DNA from: a bacterium HR24
GTDB taxonomy: Bacteria > Chloroflexota > Dehalococcoidia > SM23-28-2 > HRBIN24
NCBI GenBank assembly: GCA_002898715.1
Contig: BEIA01000012.1
Span: forward strand, 1 to 33,782
DNA length: 33,782 nt
Direction of reading: 5' to 3'
This document shows, piece by piece, positions 21,641 to 30,599 of this stretch (position 1 is its first letter; each line of letters starts with the position of its first letter). The translations under genes and the position numbers were made by a program. The notes under the pieces were generated by a model. It had not been told where the DNA came from. It did no database searches and saw nothing but the letters and a program-made list of their open reading frames with translations.

Positions 21641-22727
21641 GCCTGCCCTCCTGCGTACGCCCCTTTACGAGGAGCACGTCCGTCTCGGGGCCCGCATGGC
21701 GCCCTTCGCCGGCTGGGAAATGCCGCTGCAGTACCGGGGCATCATCGAAGAGCACATGGCGGTGCGTAAGGCGGCGGGCATGTTCGATGTCTCCCATATG
21801 GGCCGGTTCGAGGTACGCGGACCCGAAGCGGCGGCGGGCCTGCGCCGTCTGTGCACCTACGCCGTCGACCGCCTCGCCCCTGGCCAGGGGCACTACGCTT
21901 TCCTCTGCAACGAGGGCGGCGGCATCCTGGACGACATCTACGTGTTCCGGCTGGACCGTGACCGCTTCCTGGTGGTGGCCAATGCCGCCAACGCCGGCAA
22001 GGTGCGGCGCTGGCTGGAGGCGCACCTGCCCCCGGGGGCGGGCCTGATAGACAGGCACCGCAGCACGACTATGGTGGCGGTGCAGGGGCCGCAGGCGGTG
22101 GCGATTTGCTCCGCTGCCCTGGCCCTCTCCCTAGGCGACCTGCCCCGTCGCGGCTGCATGGAGACAGCGTGGGCCGAGGGCACACTGTTCGCCTCGCGGA
22201 CCGGCTACACAGGTGAGGACGGGGTAGAGCTGGTGGTTGAGGCGGAGGCTGGCCCCGCCCTGTGGCGCCGGCTGCTGGCAGCCGGGGTCGTGGCCTGCGG
22301 CCTGGGCGCCCGCGACACCCTGCGCCTGGAGGCGGCCCTTCCCCTGTACGGTCAGGACATCGACGAGGGCGTCAATCCCTTCGAACTGGGGCTGGCGTTC
22401 GCCGTGAGCCTGGACGACGGCGCGCCGTTTATCGGCCGCGAGGCCCTCCTGAGGGTGCGGGAGCGGGGCCCGCAACGACTGCTGGCCTGCCTGCGGGCCA
22501 CGGAGCGAGGCATCATGCGGGCCGGCTATCCCATCTATCGCGGCCAGGACGAGGTGGGCAAGGTCACCAGCGGCGGCTACTCGCCCAGCCTGGGCACCAG
22601 CATCGGCATGGGCTTCCTGCCGCCCCCCTTGGCGCAGCCAGGGACAGCCCTTACAGTAGGCGTGAGGGGCCGCCCCCTGCCGGTGCAGGTGGTCCCCAGG
22701 CCCTTTTACCGGCCGCCCCGGCCGTGA
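21633..22727 (+). CDS. gcvT: Glycine cleavage system T protein (aminomethyltransferase)
   Basis: A 364-residue cytoplasmic enzyme that moves the methylene group from the aminomethyl-lipoyl H protein to tetrahydrofolate, releasing ammonia. Family motifs are the N-terminal RTPLYEEHVRLGARMAPFAG, FDVSHMGRFEVRG near residue 51 with the folate-site Asp region, GYTGEDGVEL near 190, RLEAALPLYGQDI near 232, and GKVTSGGYSPSLGTSIGMGF near the C-terminus. The ATG overlaps the MBL gene by eight bases and has GAGGG just upstream. gcvH follows after 19 bases. Confidence 0.97.
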   Translation: MSEPALLRTPLYEEHVRLGARMAPFAGWEMPLQYRGIIEEHMAVRKAAGMFDVSHMGRFEVRGPEAAAGLRRLCTYAVDRLAPGQGHYAFLCNEGGGILDDIYVFRLDRDRFLVVANAANAGKVRRWLEAHLPPGAGLIDRHRSTTMVAVQGPQAVAICSAALALSLGDLPRRGCMETAWAEGTLFASRTGYTGEDGVELVVEAEAGPALWRRLLAAGVVACGLGARDTLRLEAALPLYGQDIDEGVNPFELGLAFAVSLDDGAPFIGREALLRVRERGPQRLLACLRATERGIMRAGYPIYRGQDEVGKVTSGGYSPSLGTSIGMGFLPPPLAQPGTALTVGVRGRPLPVQVVPRPFYRPPRP

Positions 22728-22746
22728 CAGCGAGAGGAGGCGAGGA

Positions 22747-23139
22747 GTGCCCAGCCCTAAGGACCTCCGCTATACCAAGGAGCACGAGTGGGTACGGGTG
22801 GAGGACGGGACCGGCACTGTGGGCATTACCGATTACGCCCAGGACCAGTTAGGCGATATCGTCTACGTGAAGCTGCCCGAAATCGGCACGACGGTCAAGC
22901 AGATGGAGCCCTTCGGCGAGATCGAGTCGGTGAAGGCGGTCTCCGACCTCTACTCCCCTGTCTCCGGCGAGGTGGTGGAGGTTAACGCCGAGCTGGAAGA
23001 GCGGCCCGAGTTGGTTAACCTGGACCCCTACGGCCGGGGCTGGATGATCCGGGTGCGCCTCTCCGACCCTTCGGAGCTGGAGCGACTGATGACCGCCGAC
23101 GAGTACGATGCCTACGTAGCCGAGGAGGCGCAGGCCTAG
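22747..23139 (+). CDS. gcvH: Glycine cleavage system H protein
   Basis: A 130-residue lipoyl carrier that shuttles the aminomethyl group between P, T and L proteins. The lipoylated lysine is K63 in IESVKAVSDLYSP, the textbook motif. The N-terminal YTKEHEWVR and the late NLDPYGRGWMIRV are also family hallmarks. The start is GTG with AGAGGAGG six bases upstream. It needs lipoate attachment enzymes and an L protein, neither of which is in this window. gcvPA starts three bases after its stop. Confidence 0.98.
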   Translation: MPSPKDLRYTKEHEWVRVEDGTGTVGITDYAQDQLGDIVYVKLPEIGTTVKQMEPFGEIESVKAVSDLYSPVSGEVVEVNAELEERPELVNLDPYGRGWMIRVRLSDPSELERLMTADEYDAYVAEEAQA

Positions 23140-23142
23140 GTT

Positions 23143-24474
23143 ATGAGCGACAGCGCCCCCCATCCGTACATTCCCAACACCGACGACGACCGCCGCTATA
23201 TGCTTTCGGCTATCGGCGTCGAGAGCGTCGAGGAGCTCTTTGCCGACATCCCCGCTCACCTGCGCATAGATGGCCTGCGCTTGCCCCCCGGGCTCTCCGA
23301 GGCGGAGCTCTTGCGAGAGATGGCTGAGATGGCCGGGCGCAATCGCTACCCCGGGCAGGACGGCCTGGCCTGCTTCCTGGGCGCCGGGGCCTACCGCCAC
23401 TTCGTGCCCAGCGCCGTCCTGCAGGTGATATCGCGCTCCGAATTCTACACCGCCTACACCCCCTACCAGCCGGAAATCTCGCAGGGCACGCTGCAGACCA
23501 TGTTCGAGTTCCAGAGCATGGTCTGTGAACTGCTGGGCATGGACGTGGCCAATGCCGGGATGTACGACGGAGCCAGCGCCCTGGCCGAGGCCTGCCTGAT
23601 GGCAGCAGCCGTCACGGGCAGGCGGCGCATCGCCCTCCTGTCCACGGTGCACCCGGGCTACGAGGCGGTGGTGCGGACGTACGCCTTCGGGCGCGACCTG
23701 GAGGTGGACGTGGTCTCGCCTCCCGCCCTCGAACTCGGGGACGAGCACGCCTGCCTGGCCGTGCAGTCGCCCAACTTCTTCGGCTATCTGGAGGACATGG
23801 GCGCCCTGGCCGAGGCGGCCCACCGCGTCGGCGCGTTGCTGGTCACCAGCACTGACCCCATCTCCCTCGGCATGTTCCGCCCCCCCGGCACCTACGGGGC
23901 GGACATCGCCACCGCCGAGGGTCAGCCCCTGGGCTGCCCCCTGTCCTTCGGCGGCCCGTACCTGGGACTGCTGGCCAGCCGGAAGGAGTTCCTGCGCTAC
24001 CTGCCCGGCCGCATCGTGGGCCGCACGAAGGACCGCGATGGACGCACGGGGTACGTGCTCACGCTGCAGACGCGGGAGCAGCACATCCGTCGCGAGCGGG
24101 CCACGTCCAACATCTGTACCAGCCAGCAACTGGTGGCCCTGGCCGCCACGGTATATATGGCCCTGATGGGGCGCCGCGGCCTGCGGCGGGTGGCGGAGCT
24201 GTGCTATCACAAGGCCCACTACCTGGCGGGGCGCATCGCCTCGCTGCCCGGCTACTCCCTCCCCCTGCCGGGCGTCTTCTTCAAGGAGTTCGTGGTGCGT
24301 TGCCCTCGTCCGCCCGAGCAGGTGAACGAGGCCCTGTTGGAGCGGGGCATCATCGGCGGGCTGGACATCTCGGACCGGGTCGAAAATGGGCTCCTGCTCT
24401 GTGTCACCGAGATGAACACGCGCCAGGAGATGGACCGTCTGGTGGACGCCCTGGCTGCGCTCTCGCCGAGGTGA
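23143..24474 (+). CDS. gcvPA: Glycine dehydrogenase (decarboxylating) subunit 1
   Basis: A 443-residue N-terminal half of the split P protein, which with GcvPB decarboxylates glycine in the glycine cleavage system. Typical sequences are [14 protein letters not shown] at the N-terminus, [15 protein letters not shown] near residue 83, [18 protein letters not shown] near 102, and the C-terminal [18 protein letters not shown] (about 300). The split form is usual in Firmicutes, Thermus, Thermotoga and Chloroflexota; Proteobacteria have a fused GcvP. Spacing to both neighbours is three to four bases, implying one transcript. Confidence 0.97.
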   Translation: MSDSAPHPYIPNTDDDRRYMLSAIGVESVEELFADIPAHLRIDGLRLPPGLSEAELLREMAEMAGRNRYPGQDGLACFLGAGAYRHFVPSAVLQVISRSEFYTAYTPYQPEISQGTLQTMFEFQSMVCELLGMDVANAGMYDGASALAEACLMAAAVTGRRRIALLSTVHPGYEAVVRTYAFGRDLEVDVVSPPALELGDEHACLAVQSPNFFGYLEDMGALAEAAHRVGALLVTSTDPISLGMFRPPGTYGADIATAEGQPLGCPLSFGGPYLGLLASRKEFLRYLPGRIVGRTKDRDGRTGYVLTLQTREQHIRRERATSNICTSQQLVALAATVYMALMGRRGLRRVAELCYHKAHYLAGRIASLPGYSLPLPGVFFKEFVVRCPRPPEQVNEALLERGIIGGLDISDRVENGLLLCVTEMNTRQEMDRLVDALAALSPR

Positions 24475-24478
24475 GGCC

Positions 24479-25966
24479 ATGGGCTTTCGTGTGGGCGAGC
24501 GTGACCCGCGGCAGGACTCCATGGGCTCTCGCCTCACCTTCGACCTGTCGCGTCCCGGTCGCATGGGGGCCGACCTGCCGCCGCTGGACGTGCCCGAGGC
24601 GGAGCTACCGCCCGAGGACCTGCTGCGCCACGACCTGCGCCTGCCCGAGATGTCCCAGAACGAAGCGGTGCGCTACTTCCTGGCCCTGTCGCGCCTCAAC
24701 TATTCGGTGGACACGGGCTTCTATCCCCTGGGCTCGTGCACCATGAAGTACAACCCCAAGGTGAACGAGGAAGCGGCCCGCCTTCCCGGCTTCTCGCTTC
24801 CCCACCCGCTCCAGGAGCAGGACACCGTGCAGGGTGCGCTGGCGCTTCTGCACCGCCTCCAGTCCTACCTGTGCGAGGTGACGGGCATGGACGCGTGCAG
24901 CCTGGTCCCCGCTGCCGGCGCCCAGGGGGAGCTGGCCGGCATGCTGATGGTCAAGGCCTACCTGCGCGACCGGGGCGAGGAGGGCCGGCGCAGGGTGCTG
25001 GTGCCCGACTCGGCCCACGGCACCAACCCGGCGTCGGCGGCCATGTGCGGCTTCCAGGTGGTGACTGTGCCCTCGGATCGGGAGGGCAACGTCGACATGG
25101 GCTTCCTGGAGCAGGAGCTGGACGGATCGGTGGCGGCTATGATGCTCACCATCCCGTCGACGCTGGGGCTGTTCGAGCCCAACATCGCCCGCATCGCCGA
25201 GATGCTGCACCGGCATGGGGCGCTTCTCTATGGCGACGGCGCCAACCAGAACGCCTTCCTGGGAAGGGCCCGCTTCGGCGACATGGGCTTCGATGTGGTG
25301 CACCTGAACCTGCACAAGACCTTTTCCACGCCCCACGGCGGCGGCGGCCCGGGCGCCGGGCCCGTCTGCTGCAAGTCCTTCCTCGCCCCCTACCTCCCGG
25401 CCCCGGTGGTGGAGGAGCGGGACGGCTCTTACCGTCTGGCGCGACCGGAACGAAGCGTGGGCAAGCTGACGGCCTTCTGGGGCAACTTCGGCGTGCTGGT
25501 GCGGGCCTACGCCTACATCCGCGCCCTCGGTGCCGAAGGGCTGCGGTCGGTGGCCGAAAATGCGGTCATCAACGCCAATTATGTGCGCACGCGCCTGAAA
25601 GGTGTCTACCACCTGCCCTACGACCGCACTTGCCTGCACGAGGTGGTCTTCTCGGCGGCGCGGCAGCGGGCCAAGGGTGTGAAGGCGCTGGACATCGCCA
25701 AGCGTCTCATCGATTACGGCTTCCACCCGCCGACCATCTACTTCCCCCTCATCGTCCCCGAAGCACTGATGATCGAGCCCACAGAGACCGAGTCCAGGGA
25801 GAGCCTGGACGCCTTCTGCGAGGCCATGCTGGCTATCGCCAGGGAAGCAGAGGAGGAACCGGAGCTGGTGCAGGAGGCGCCGCATACGGCCCCCCTGCGC
25901 AGGCTGGACGAGGCCACTGCCGCCCGTCGGCCCGTGCTCCGCTGGCAGCCACCGGAGGAGAGGTGA
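24479..25966 (+). CDS. gcvPB: Glycine dehydrogenase (decarboxylating) subunit 2
   Basis: A 495-residue C-terminal half of the split P protein. The PLP lysine is K280 in [18 protein letters not shown]. Other family sequences are [13 protein letters not shown] near residue 82 and [16 protein letters not shown] near 176. Length is normal for the subunit. Its TGA overlaps the next gene's ATG by one base (TGATG, 25964-25968), suggesting translational coupling to the aminotransferase. There is no lipoamide dehydrogenase gene after it. Confidence 0.97.
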   Translation: MGFRVGERDPRQDSMGSRLTFDLSRPGRMGADLPPLDVPEAELPPEDLLRHDLRLPEMSQNEAVRYFLALSRLNYSVDTGFYPLGSCTMKYNPKVNEEAARLPGFSLPHPLQEQDTVQGALALLHRLQSYLCEVTGMDACSLVPAAGAQGELAGMLMVKAYLRDRGEEGRRRVLVPDSAHGTNPASAAMCGFQVVTVPSDREGNVDMGFLEQELDGSVAAMMLTIPSTLGLFEPNIARIAEMLHRHGALLYGDGANQNAFLGRARFGDMGFDVVHLNLHKTFSTPHGGGGPGAGPVCCKSFLAPYLPAPVVEERDGSYRLARPERSVGKLTAFWGNFGVLVRAYAYIRALGAEGLRSVAENAVINANYVRTRLKGVYHLPYDRTCLHEVVFSAARQRAKGVKALDIAKRLIDYGFHPPTIYFPLIVPEALMIEPTETESRESLDAFCEAMLAIAREAEEEPELVQEAPHTAPLRRLDEATAARRPVLRWQPPEER

Positions 25967-27153
25967 TGGAGCTCTCGGAACTGAACCCGCCGCCGCGCTT
26001 GCTCCTCGGCCCCGGGCCCTCCAATGTGCACCCGCGAGTCTATCGGGCCATGCTGGCCCCGGTCATCGGCTACCTCGACCCGGCCTTCCTGCAACTTCTC
26101 AGCGATACGCAGGTGCCCTTGCGGGCGGTGTTCCGGACCGGCAACGAGCTGACACTGCCCATCTCGGGCACGGGCAGCCTGGGCATGGAGGCGGCCATCT
26201 ACAACGTGGTGGAGGAAGGGGACACGGTCATCGTCTGCATCAATGGCTTCTTCGGCTCGCGTATGGCCGACATGGCCCGCCGCTGCGGCGCCCGGGTGGT
26301 CACGGTGGAGGCCGACTGGGGCAGGGCCATCGAGGTGGAGCAGGTGGAAGCCGCCCTGCGCCAGCACCCGGGGGCCAAGGCGGTGTGCATCGTCCACGCC
26401 GAGACCTCCACCGGCGTTCTGCAGCCGCTGATAGACATTGCCCGGCTGTGCCGCGAGCGCGGCGCCCTGGTCATCGTCGATGCGGTGACTTCCCTCTCAG
26501 GGGCGCCGCTGGAGGTGGACGCCTGGGGCCTGGACGTGGTCTACAGTGCCACGCAGAAGTGCCTGTCGGCACCGCCGGGGATGGCGCCCATCACCTTCGG
26601 CCCGCGGGCGGTGGAGGCCATGCAGCGCCGCCGAGAGCCCTGCCGGAGCTGGTATGTCGACCTGACCATGCTGCGCGAGTACTACGGCGGCCCTCGCCGC
26701 TACCACCACACGCCGCCCATGAGCATGCTCTACGCCCTGCGCGAGGCCCTGCGGCTGGTGCTGGAGGAGGGCCTGGAGGAGCGCATCGCCCGCCACCGGC
26801 GGCACGCCAGCGCCCTGTGGGCGGGGCTGGAGGCCATGGGCTTGCGGCTACATGTGGAGGATGAGTCGCTGCGGGCGCCGCCGCTCACCACCGTCCGCGT
26901 ACCGGAAGGGGTGGACGAGGCCCGGCTGAGGCAGGACCTGCTGGAGCGGCACGGCATCGAGATCGGCGCCGGGTTCGGCCCCCTGGCGGGGAAAGTCTGG
27001 CGCGTGGGGCTCATGGGCTACTCGTCGCAGCCCCAGAACGTGCTGGCCCTGCTGCATGCCCTGGAGGTGGAGCTGTGGCGCCAGGGCTGCGAGGTGCCCA
27101 GGGGCGCCGGTGTAGAGGCCGCCGCCCGCGTCCTGGCGTCCGGGGACGCGTAA
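25966..27153 (+). CDS. Class V aminotransferase, serine/alanine-glyoxylate type
   Basis: A 395-residue PLP enzyme. The ATG at 25966 overlaps the gcvPB stop; the same frame is open far upstream but that part is antisense-like. Family marks are LLGPGPSNVHPRVYRAM (residues 13-29), ISGTGSLGMEAAI near 66, the VDAVTSLSG segment with the PLP-ring Asp near 172, and the Schiff-base lysine K198 in SATQKCLSAPPG. Relatives move an amino group from serine or alanine to glyoxylate, making glycine. That product would feed the glycine cleavage system encoded just upstream, and hydroxypyruvate made from serine could go to glycerate. The 1-base coupling makes a shared pathway likely, though donor specificity cannot be read. 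Confidence 0.93.
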   Translation: MELSELNPPPRLLLGPGPSNVHPRVYRAMLAPVIGYLDPAFLQLLSDTQVPLRAVFRTGNELTLPISGTGSLGMEAAIYNVVEEGDTVIVCINGFFGSRMADMARRCGARVVTVEADWGRAIEVEQVEAALRQHPGAKAVCIVHAETSTGVLQPLIDIARLCRERGALVIVDAVTSLSGAPLEVDAWGLDVVYSATQKCLSAPPGMAPITFGPRAVEAMQRRREPCRSWYVDLTMLREYYGGPRRYHHTPPMSMLYALREALRLVLEEGLEERIARHRRHASALWAGLEAMGLRLHVEDESLRAPPLTTVRVPEGVDEARLRQDLLERHGIEIGAGFGPLAGKVWRVGLMGYSSQPQNVLALLHALEVELWRQGCEVPRGAGVEAAARVLASGDA

Positions 27154-27169
27154 GGGTCGGTGACGGCCC

Positions 27170-27715
27170 GTGGACTGGCAGGGGAAGCGGGCCATCGTCC
27201 TGGGAGCGGAGACGGGGGCGGGCCGGGCCGTGGCCCAGGCCCTGGCCGAGGCTGGCGCCCGCCTGGCCATCGTAGCCGGCAGCAGCACTGCCGAGGCCGC
27301 CTTCGCCGTCCAGCGCCTGGCCCGTCGCCTCAGCAGGCCCCAGAGGGAGCCTGTGCTGGCCCAGGCCATCGACGCCGCCAACGATATGGCCGTCCGGGTC
27401 ATGGTGCGCCAGACGGCCAAGGCCCTGGGAGGTCTGGATGCCCTGTTCTTCTGCGCCGACCTGGGGCCCGCCACGCCAGACGCCCTGGCCCTGGCCTGTC
27501 GCTATGGCTCGCGTGAGATGAAGCGCGCCGGGGGCGGGGCCATCGTCGCCATAGCTGGCGTGGACATATCGCCGCTGGTGGACGAGTGTCTCGCCAGCGG
27601 CGTCCGCCTCATGGCTGTCACCGGGGCTGGCGACCCTGCCGCTCTGGCCGCGGAGGCCCTTCGCCTGGCCGACACGGGCGAGGCGGGGGCGGTGGTCAGG
27701 CCGCGAGAGGATTGA
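27170..27715 (+). CDS. Shortened SDR-like Rossmann protein lacking the catalytic triad
   Basis: Only 181 residues against about 250 for the family. The N-terminus is a good SDR nucleotide-binding unit (GKRAIVLGAETGAGRAVA, residues 5-22), and a GGLDALFF strand follows near 86. The segment after GGGAIVAIAG (about 120) lacks the catalytic Ser and the YxxxK pair, and the frame ends soon after. No frameshift that restores them is apparent in the other frames, where only shadow ORFs occur. It could be a regulatory or structural pseudo-enzyme, or a gene in decay. The GTG start has a weak ribosome binding site, 16 bases after the aminotransferase stop. The gene is collinear with SDR and crotonase genes downstream. 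Confidence 0.65.
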   Translation: MDWQGKRAIVLGAETGAGRAVAQALAEAGARLAIVAGSSTAEAAFAVQRLARRLSRPQREPVLAQAIDAANDMAVRVMVRQTAKALGGLDALFFCADLGPATPDALALACRYGSREMKRAGGGAIVAIAGVDISPLVDECLASGVRLMAVTGAGDPAALAAEALRLADTGEAGAVVRPRED

Positions 27716-27761
27716 GGGCAGCGGGCGCCGGCGCTAACCTGGCGGCGGAAGGGAGGTAGCC

Positions 27762-28601
27762 ATGGCCTACGAGACCATCGTCTACGAGAAGGAGGCGGGC
27801 AAGGCACGCATCGTCCTCAACCGGCCCGAAAAGCTCAATGCCATCTCCTGGCAGATGATGCAGGAGCTGTCCCGCGCCCTGTGGGAGGCCGACCGCGACC
27901 CCGACGTGCACGTGGTCATCCTGAAGGGGGCGGGCCGTGCCTTCTCTTCCGGCTACGACATAACGCCCCCTCCCGGCGACCGTACCCATGCTCCCACCCA
28001 CATCACCATGGAGCGCGATATGTGGTACCTGGAGCGGGGGCTGGAGCTGCGCATGGCCCTGTGGGACATGCACAAGCCCGTCATCGGGCAGGTTCACGGC
28101 TACTGCCTGGCCGGGGGCACCGACCTGGTGCTACTGTGCGATATGGTCATCTGTGCCGAGGACGCGGTGTTCGGCTTCCCGCCGGTGCGGGCCATGGGCT
28201 CGCCCGTGAACCACATGTGGACCTACCTGGTGGGGCCCCAGTGGGCCAAGCGGCTCCTGCTCACCGGGGATACCATCAGCGGACGGGAGGCGGAACGTAT
28301 CGGGCTGGTGCTCAAGGCGGTGCCTGCCGACCGGCTAGAGGCGGAGGTGGAGGCGCTGGCCGACCGCATGGCCCGCATCGACGTAGACCTGCTGGCGGCC
28401 AACAAGCGCATCGTCAACCTGGCGCTGGAGCTTATGGGCGCGCGCACCATGCAGCGGCTGGCGGCAGAGCGCGATGCCATCGCCCGGCAGGCGCCGGTGG
28501 TGAGAGAGTTCTACCGCATCGCCAAGGAGCAGGGACTGAGGGCGGCCCTCGAGTGGCGAGACGCCAAGTTCGGCGACCGCCCGCGCAAGGAACCTTCGTA
28601 G
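27762..28601 (+). CDS. Crotonase-fold protein, non-canonical active site
   Basis: A 279-residue enoyl-CoA hydratase-family protein. It has the N-terminal LNRPEKLNAIS, the oxyanion-hole segment GRAFSSGYDI near residue 58 and HGYCLAGGTDLVLLCD near 112. At the first catalytic position it has Asp (D121) instead of Glu, and at the second Pro (P141 in GFPPVRAMG). A Met/Trp-rich insertion (NHMWTYLVGPQWAKRLLL, about 150-167) is shared with a subset of actinobacterial and Chloroflexi crotonases. Reaction unknown; a CoA-thioester substrate is likely. The ATG has GGGAGG upstream. It lies between the shortened SDR (46-base gap) and the next SDR (13-base gap). Confidence 0.88.
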   Translation: MAYETIVYEKEAGKARIVLNRPEKLNAISWQMMQELSRALWEADRDPDVHVVILKGAGRAFSSGYDITPPPGDRTHAPTHITMERDMWYLERGLELRMALWDMHKPVIGQVHGYCLAGGTDLVLLCDMVICAEDAVFGFPPVRAMGSPVNHMWTYLVGPQWAKRLLLTGDTISGREAERIGLVLKAVPADRLEAEVEALADRMARIDVDLLAANKRIVNLALELMGARTMQRLAAERDAIARQAPVVREFYRIAKEQGLRAALEWRDAKFGDRPRKEPS

Positions 28602-28614
28602 AAGGAGGGTACAG

Positions 28615-29424
28615 GTGGGGGTCCTCGATAAGCTCAGACTCGATGGCAGGGTAGCCATCGTCACCGGGGCCGGCAGGGGGCTGGGAAGGGCCATGGCCCT
28701 GGCCCTGGCCGAGGCGGGGGCCGATGTGGTCTGTGCCGCCCGCTCCCGCGACCAGATCGAGGAGACGGCCAGCCTGGTGAGGGAAAAGGGCCGCCGCGCA
28801 CTGGTCGTCCCCACCGACGTCAGCCGCCCGGAGCAGTGCGCCGCCCTCATAGAGGCCGCCATTCAGGAATTCGGCAAGCTGGACGTGCTGGTCAACAACG
28901 CCGGGGGCGCCACGCCGGGCTACGGCAAGCCCGTAGAGGAGATAACCGACGAAGAGTGGCACTTGGGCATCGATACCAATCTGTCCAGCGTGTTCTACTG
29001 CTGCCGGGCCGCCATCCCGCACCTCATCAGGCAAGGCGGAGGCAAGATCATCAACGTCGCCTCCGGCTACGGGTTGCGGGGAGGCCGCAACAACTTCATC
29101 TATACCTCGGCCAAGGCAGCGGTCATCAACTTCACCCGCTCGCTGGCCCTGACCTATGCCCGTTACAACATCCAGTCCAACTGCATCATCCCGGGCTTCT
29201 TCCCCCACGACGACCCTCAGACGCTGGAATACCTGCGGGGTGGTCAGTTCATCCCCGTGGGCCGGGTGGGGCGCGACGAGGAGCTGGGCCCGGCCTGCGT
29301 CTTCCTGGCCTCGCCCCTCTCCGACTATATGAACGGCCAGGTGATCGCTCTGGACGGGGGCGGGCTGGCCGGTGGACAGGCCCCTACGGGCCTGGCCCCC
29401 CGCGTGCCCCTGCGGGAGGACTGA
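28615..29424 (+). CDS. SDR family oxidoreductase, canonical
   Basis: A 269-residue NAD(P)-dependent short-chain dehydrogenase with every classical mark: TGAGRGLG (residues 17-24), NNAG (94-97), catalytic S150, and Y163/K167 in YTSAK. The C-terminus has GQVIALDGGG. Relatives include 3-oxoacyl-ACP reductases and gluconate 5-dehydrogenases. The start is GTG with AAGGAGGG upstream. The next gene starts two bases after its stop. A CoA-bound hydroxy or oxo intermediate passed from the upstream crotonase is a fair guess. A 25-base stretch (28705-28729) is identical to one in the SDR at 29831, showing these two are paralogues. Confidence 0.93.
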   Translation: MGVLDKLRLDGRVAIVTGAGRGLGRAMALALAEAGADVVCAARSRDQIEETASLVREKGRRALVVPTDVSRPEQCAALIEAAIQEFGKLDVLVNNAGGATPGYGKPVEEITDEEWHLGIDTNLSSVFYCCRAAIPHLIRQGGGKIINVASGYGLRGGRNNFIYTSAKAAVINFTRSLALTYARYNIQSNCIIPGFFPHDDPQTLEYLRGGQFIPVGRVGRDEELGPACVFLASPLSDYMNGQVIALDGGGLAGGQAPTGLAPRVPLRED

Positions 29425-29426
29425 GG

Positions 29427-29834
29427 ATGCTGAAGCTGGAAAACCCGCCCATCCTGGTGGTGGCCGGTATGCGCTGGCGTCACCCGTTCGGCATCCTCTT
29501 TTACTTCGGCCGGCGCTGGCGGCGCTTCCGCCGGGCGGTGCTCTCGGCCGAGGGGCTGCTCCTCTACCAGGAGGTGGTCCTCAGGCCCGAGGGCCTGCTG
29601 CCCCGTACGTTCCTCGCCCTCTCCTGGTGGCGCGACCGCGAGTCGCTCAAGGCGTTCTACAATCACCCGCTGCACCAAGAGATGGTGCGCTGGGCCGACA
29701 GCGGCCAGCGCCCCTTCGACCTGTGGATAGAGGAGTACCTTATGCGCGAGCCCGGGTCCTACAGGGGCGCGAAGGCACCCCTGCCCGCTGCCCTGGAGGC
29801 CAGTCAGATCACGCTGAGGAAGGTGCAGACATGA
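29427..29834 (+). CDS. Small monooxygenase-like alpha/beta-barrel protein (ABM/DUF-type)
   Basis: A 135-residue soluble protein, rich in Trp, Arg and Phe, with the pattern LALSWWRDRESLKAFYNHPLH near residue 68. That strand-helix signature occurs in dimeric alpha/beta-barrel proteins of the antibiotic-biosynthesis-monooxygenase-like group. The ATG lies two bases after the preceding SDR's stop. Its TGA overlaps the next SDR's ATG (ATGA, 29831-29834), so it is tightly coupled on both sides. The function is unknown; relatives include heme-degrading and quinone-forming oxygenases, as well as proteins with no known activity. The longer open frame beginning at 28836 lies over the SDR gene and is a shadow. 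Confidence 0.7.
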   Translation: MLKLENPPILVVAGMRWRHPFGILFYFGRRWRRFRRAVLSAEGLLLYQEVVLRPEGLLPRTFLALSWWRDRESLKAFYNHPLHQEMVRWADSGQRPFDLWIEEYLMREPGSYRGAKAPLPAALEASQITLRKVQT

Positions 29835-30598
29835 GGGAGATGTCGCTCGCCGGCAAGGTCGCCCTGGTGATGGGCGTGGAGCACCCCACTGGCCGGGCCG
29901 TCGCTGTCGCGCTGGCCGAGGCGGGGGCCGATGTGGCCTGTGTGGCCACCTCCACTCGCCGCGAGGCGGAGGTGGCGGCCAACTCCTGCGCCAACGAAGC
30001 ATGGGCCATAGGCCGCAGGGCCCTGGCCCTCGGCCTGGACCCTCTGGACGAGGCCCAGGTGCGCTCGGCCGTGGACAGGACGGTGCGCGAGCTGGGCGGC
30101 CTGGACGTCCTGGTCAACGCCCACGACCTGCCCTGCGCAGAACCCTTCGAGGAGACAGACCCGCGGCACTGGCGCCGCGTCCTGGACGGCAACCTCACCG
30201 CCGTCTACCTGGCGGTGCGGGCGGCCGGCAAGGTCATGCTGGCCCAGGGCAGGGGGCGCATAGTGAATGTGGTGCCCCTGATGGCCGAGCGGGGGCTGGC
30301 CAACGCTGCTGCCTACTGCGCTGCCAAAGCAGGGGTGCTCAACCTGACCCGCGCCCTCGCCCTGGAATGGGCCAGGAGGGGCGTGGCCATCAACGCCCTG
30401 GGCTGCGGCTGGACGGAAGGCGAGGGCCTGGCCCAGGACGAGGAAACCAGGGCGCAACTGGAGCGCTACCTGCCCTATCGTCGGCTGGCCAGGCCGGACG
30501 AACTGGCAGGGGCGGCCCTCTATCTGGCCTCCGATGCCGCCGACTTCATCACCGGGCAGGTCATCTGGGTGGAGGGCGGCGCCCTCAGCCACGTCTAG
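29831..30598 (+). CDS. SDR family oxidoreductase, atypical
   Basis: A 255-residue short-chain dehydrogenase. The catalytic YxxxK is present (Y162, K166 in YCAAK). Other signature parts are changed. The dinucleotide loop reads MGVEHPTG, with a proline instead of the middle glycine. NNAG is replaced by NAHD, and the active-site Ser is replaced in NVVPLMAERG. The C-terminus (GQVIWVEGGA) is normal. This pattern resembles divergent SDRs such as FabI-like enoyl reductases or pseudo-enzymes, but FabI uses YxxxxxxK, so it is not FabI. It starts within the previous gene's stop and ends the plus-strand run. Two hairpins follow. Confidence 0.85.
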   Translation: MREMSLAGKVALVMGVEHPTGRAVAVALAEAGADVACVATSTRREAEVAANSCANEAWAIGRRALALGLDPLDEAQVRSAVDRTVRELGGLDVLVNAHDLPCAEPFEETDPRHWRRVLDGNLTAVYLAVRAAGKVMLAQGRGRIVNVVPLMAERGLANAAAYCAAKAGVLNLTRALALEWARRGVAINALGCGWTEGEGLAQDEETRAQLERYLPYRRLARPDELAGAALYLASDAADFITGQVIWVEGGALSHV

Positions 30599-30599
30599 C

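Noticed and set aside
27170-27715. Pseudogene call for the short SDR-like gene
   Set aside because: The frame is open, spacing to neighbours is gene-like and no frameshift restoring a full SDR is apparent; it is kept as a CDS with lower confidence.
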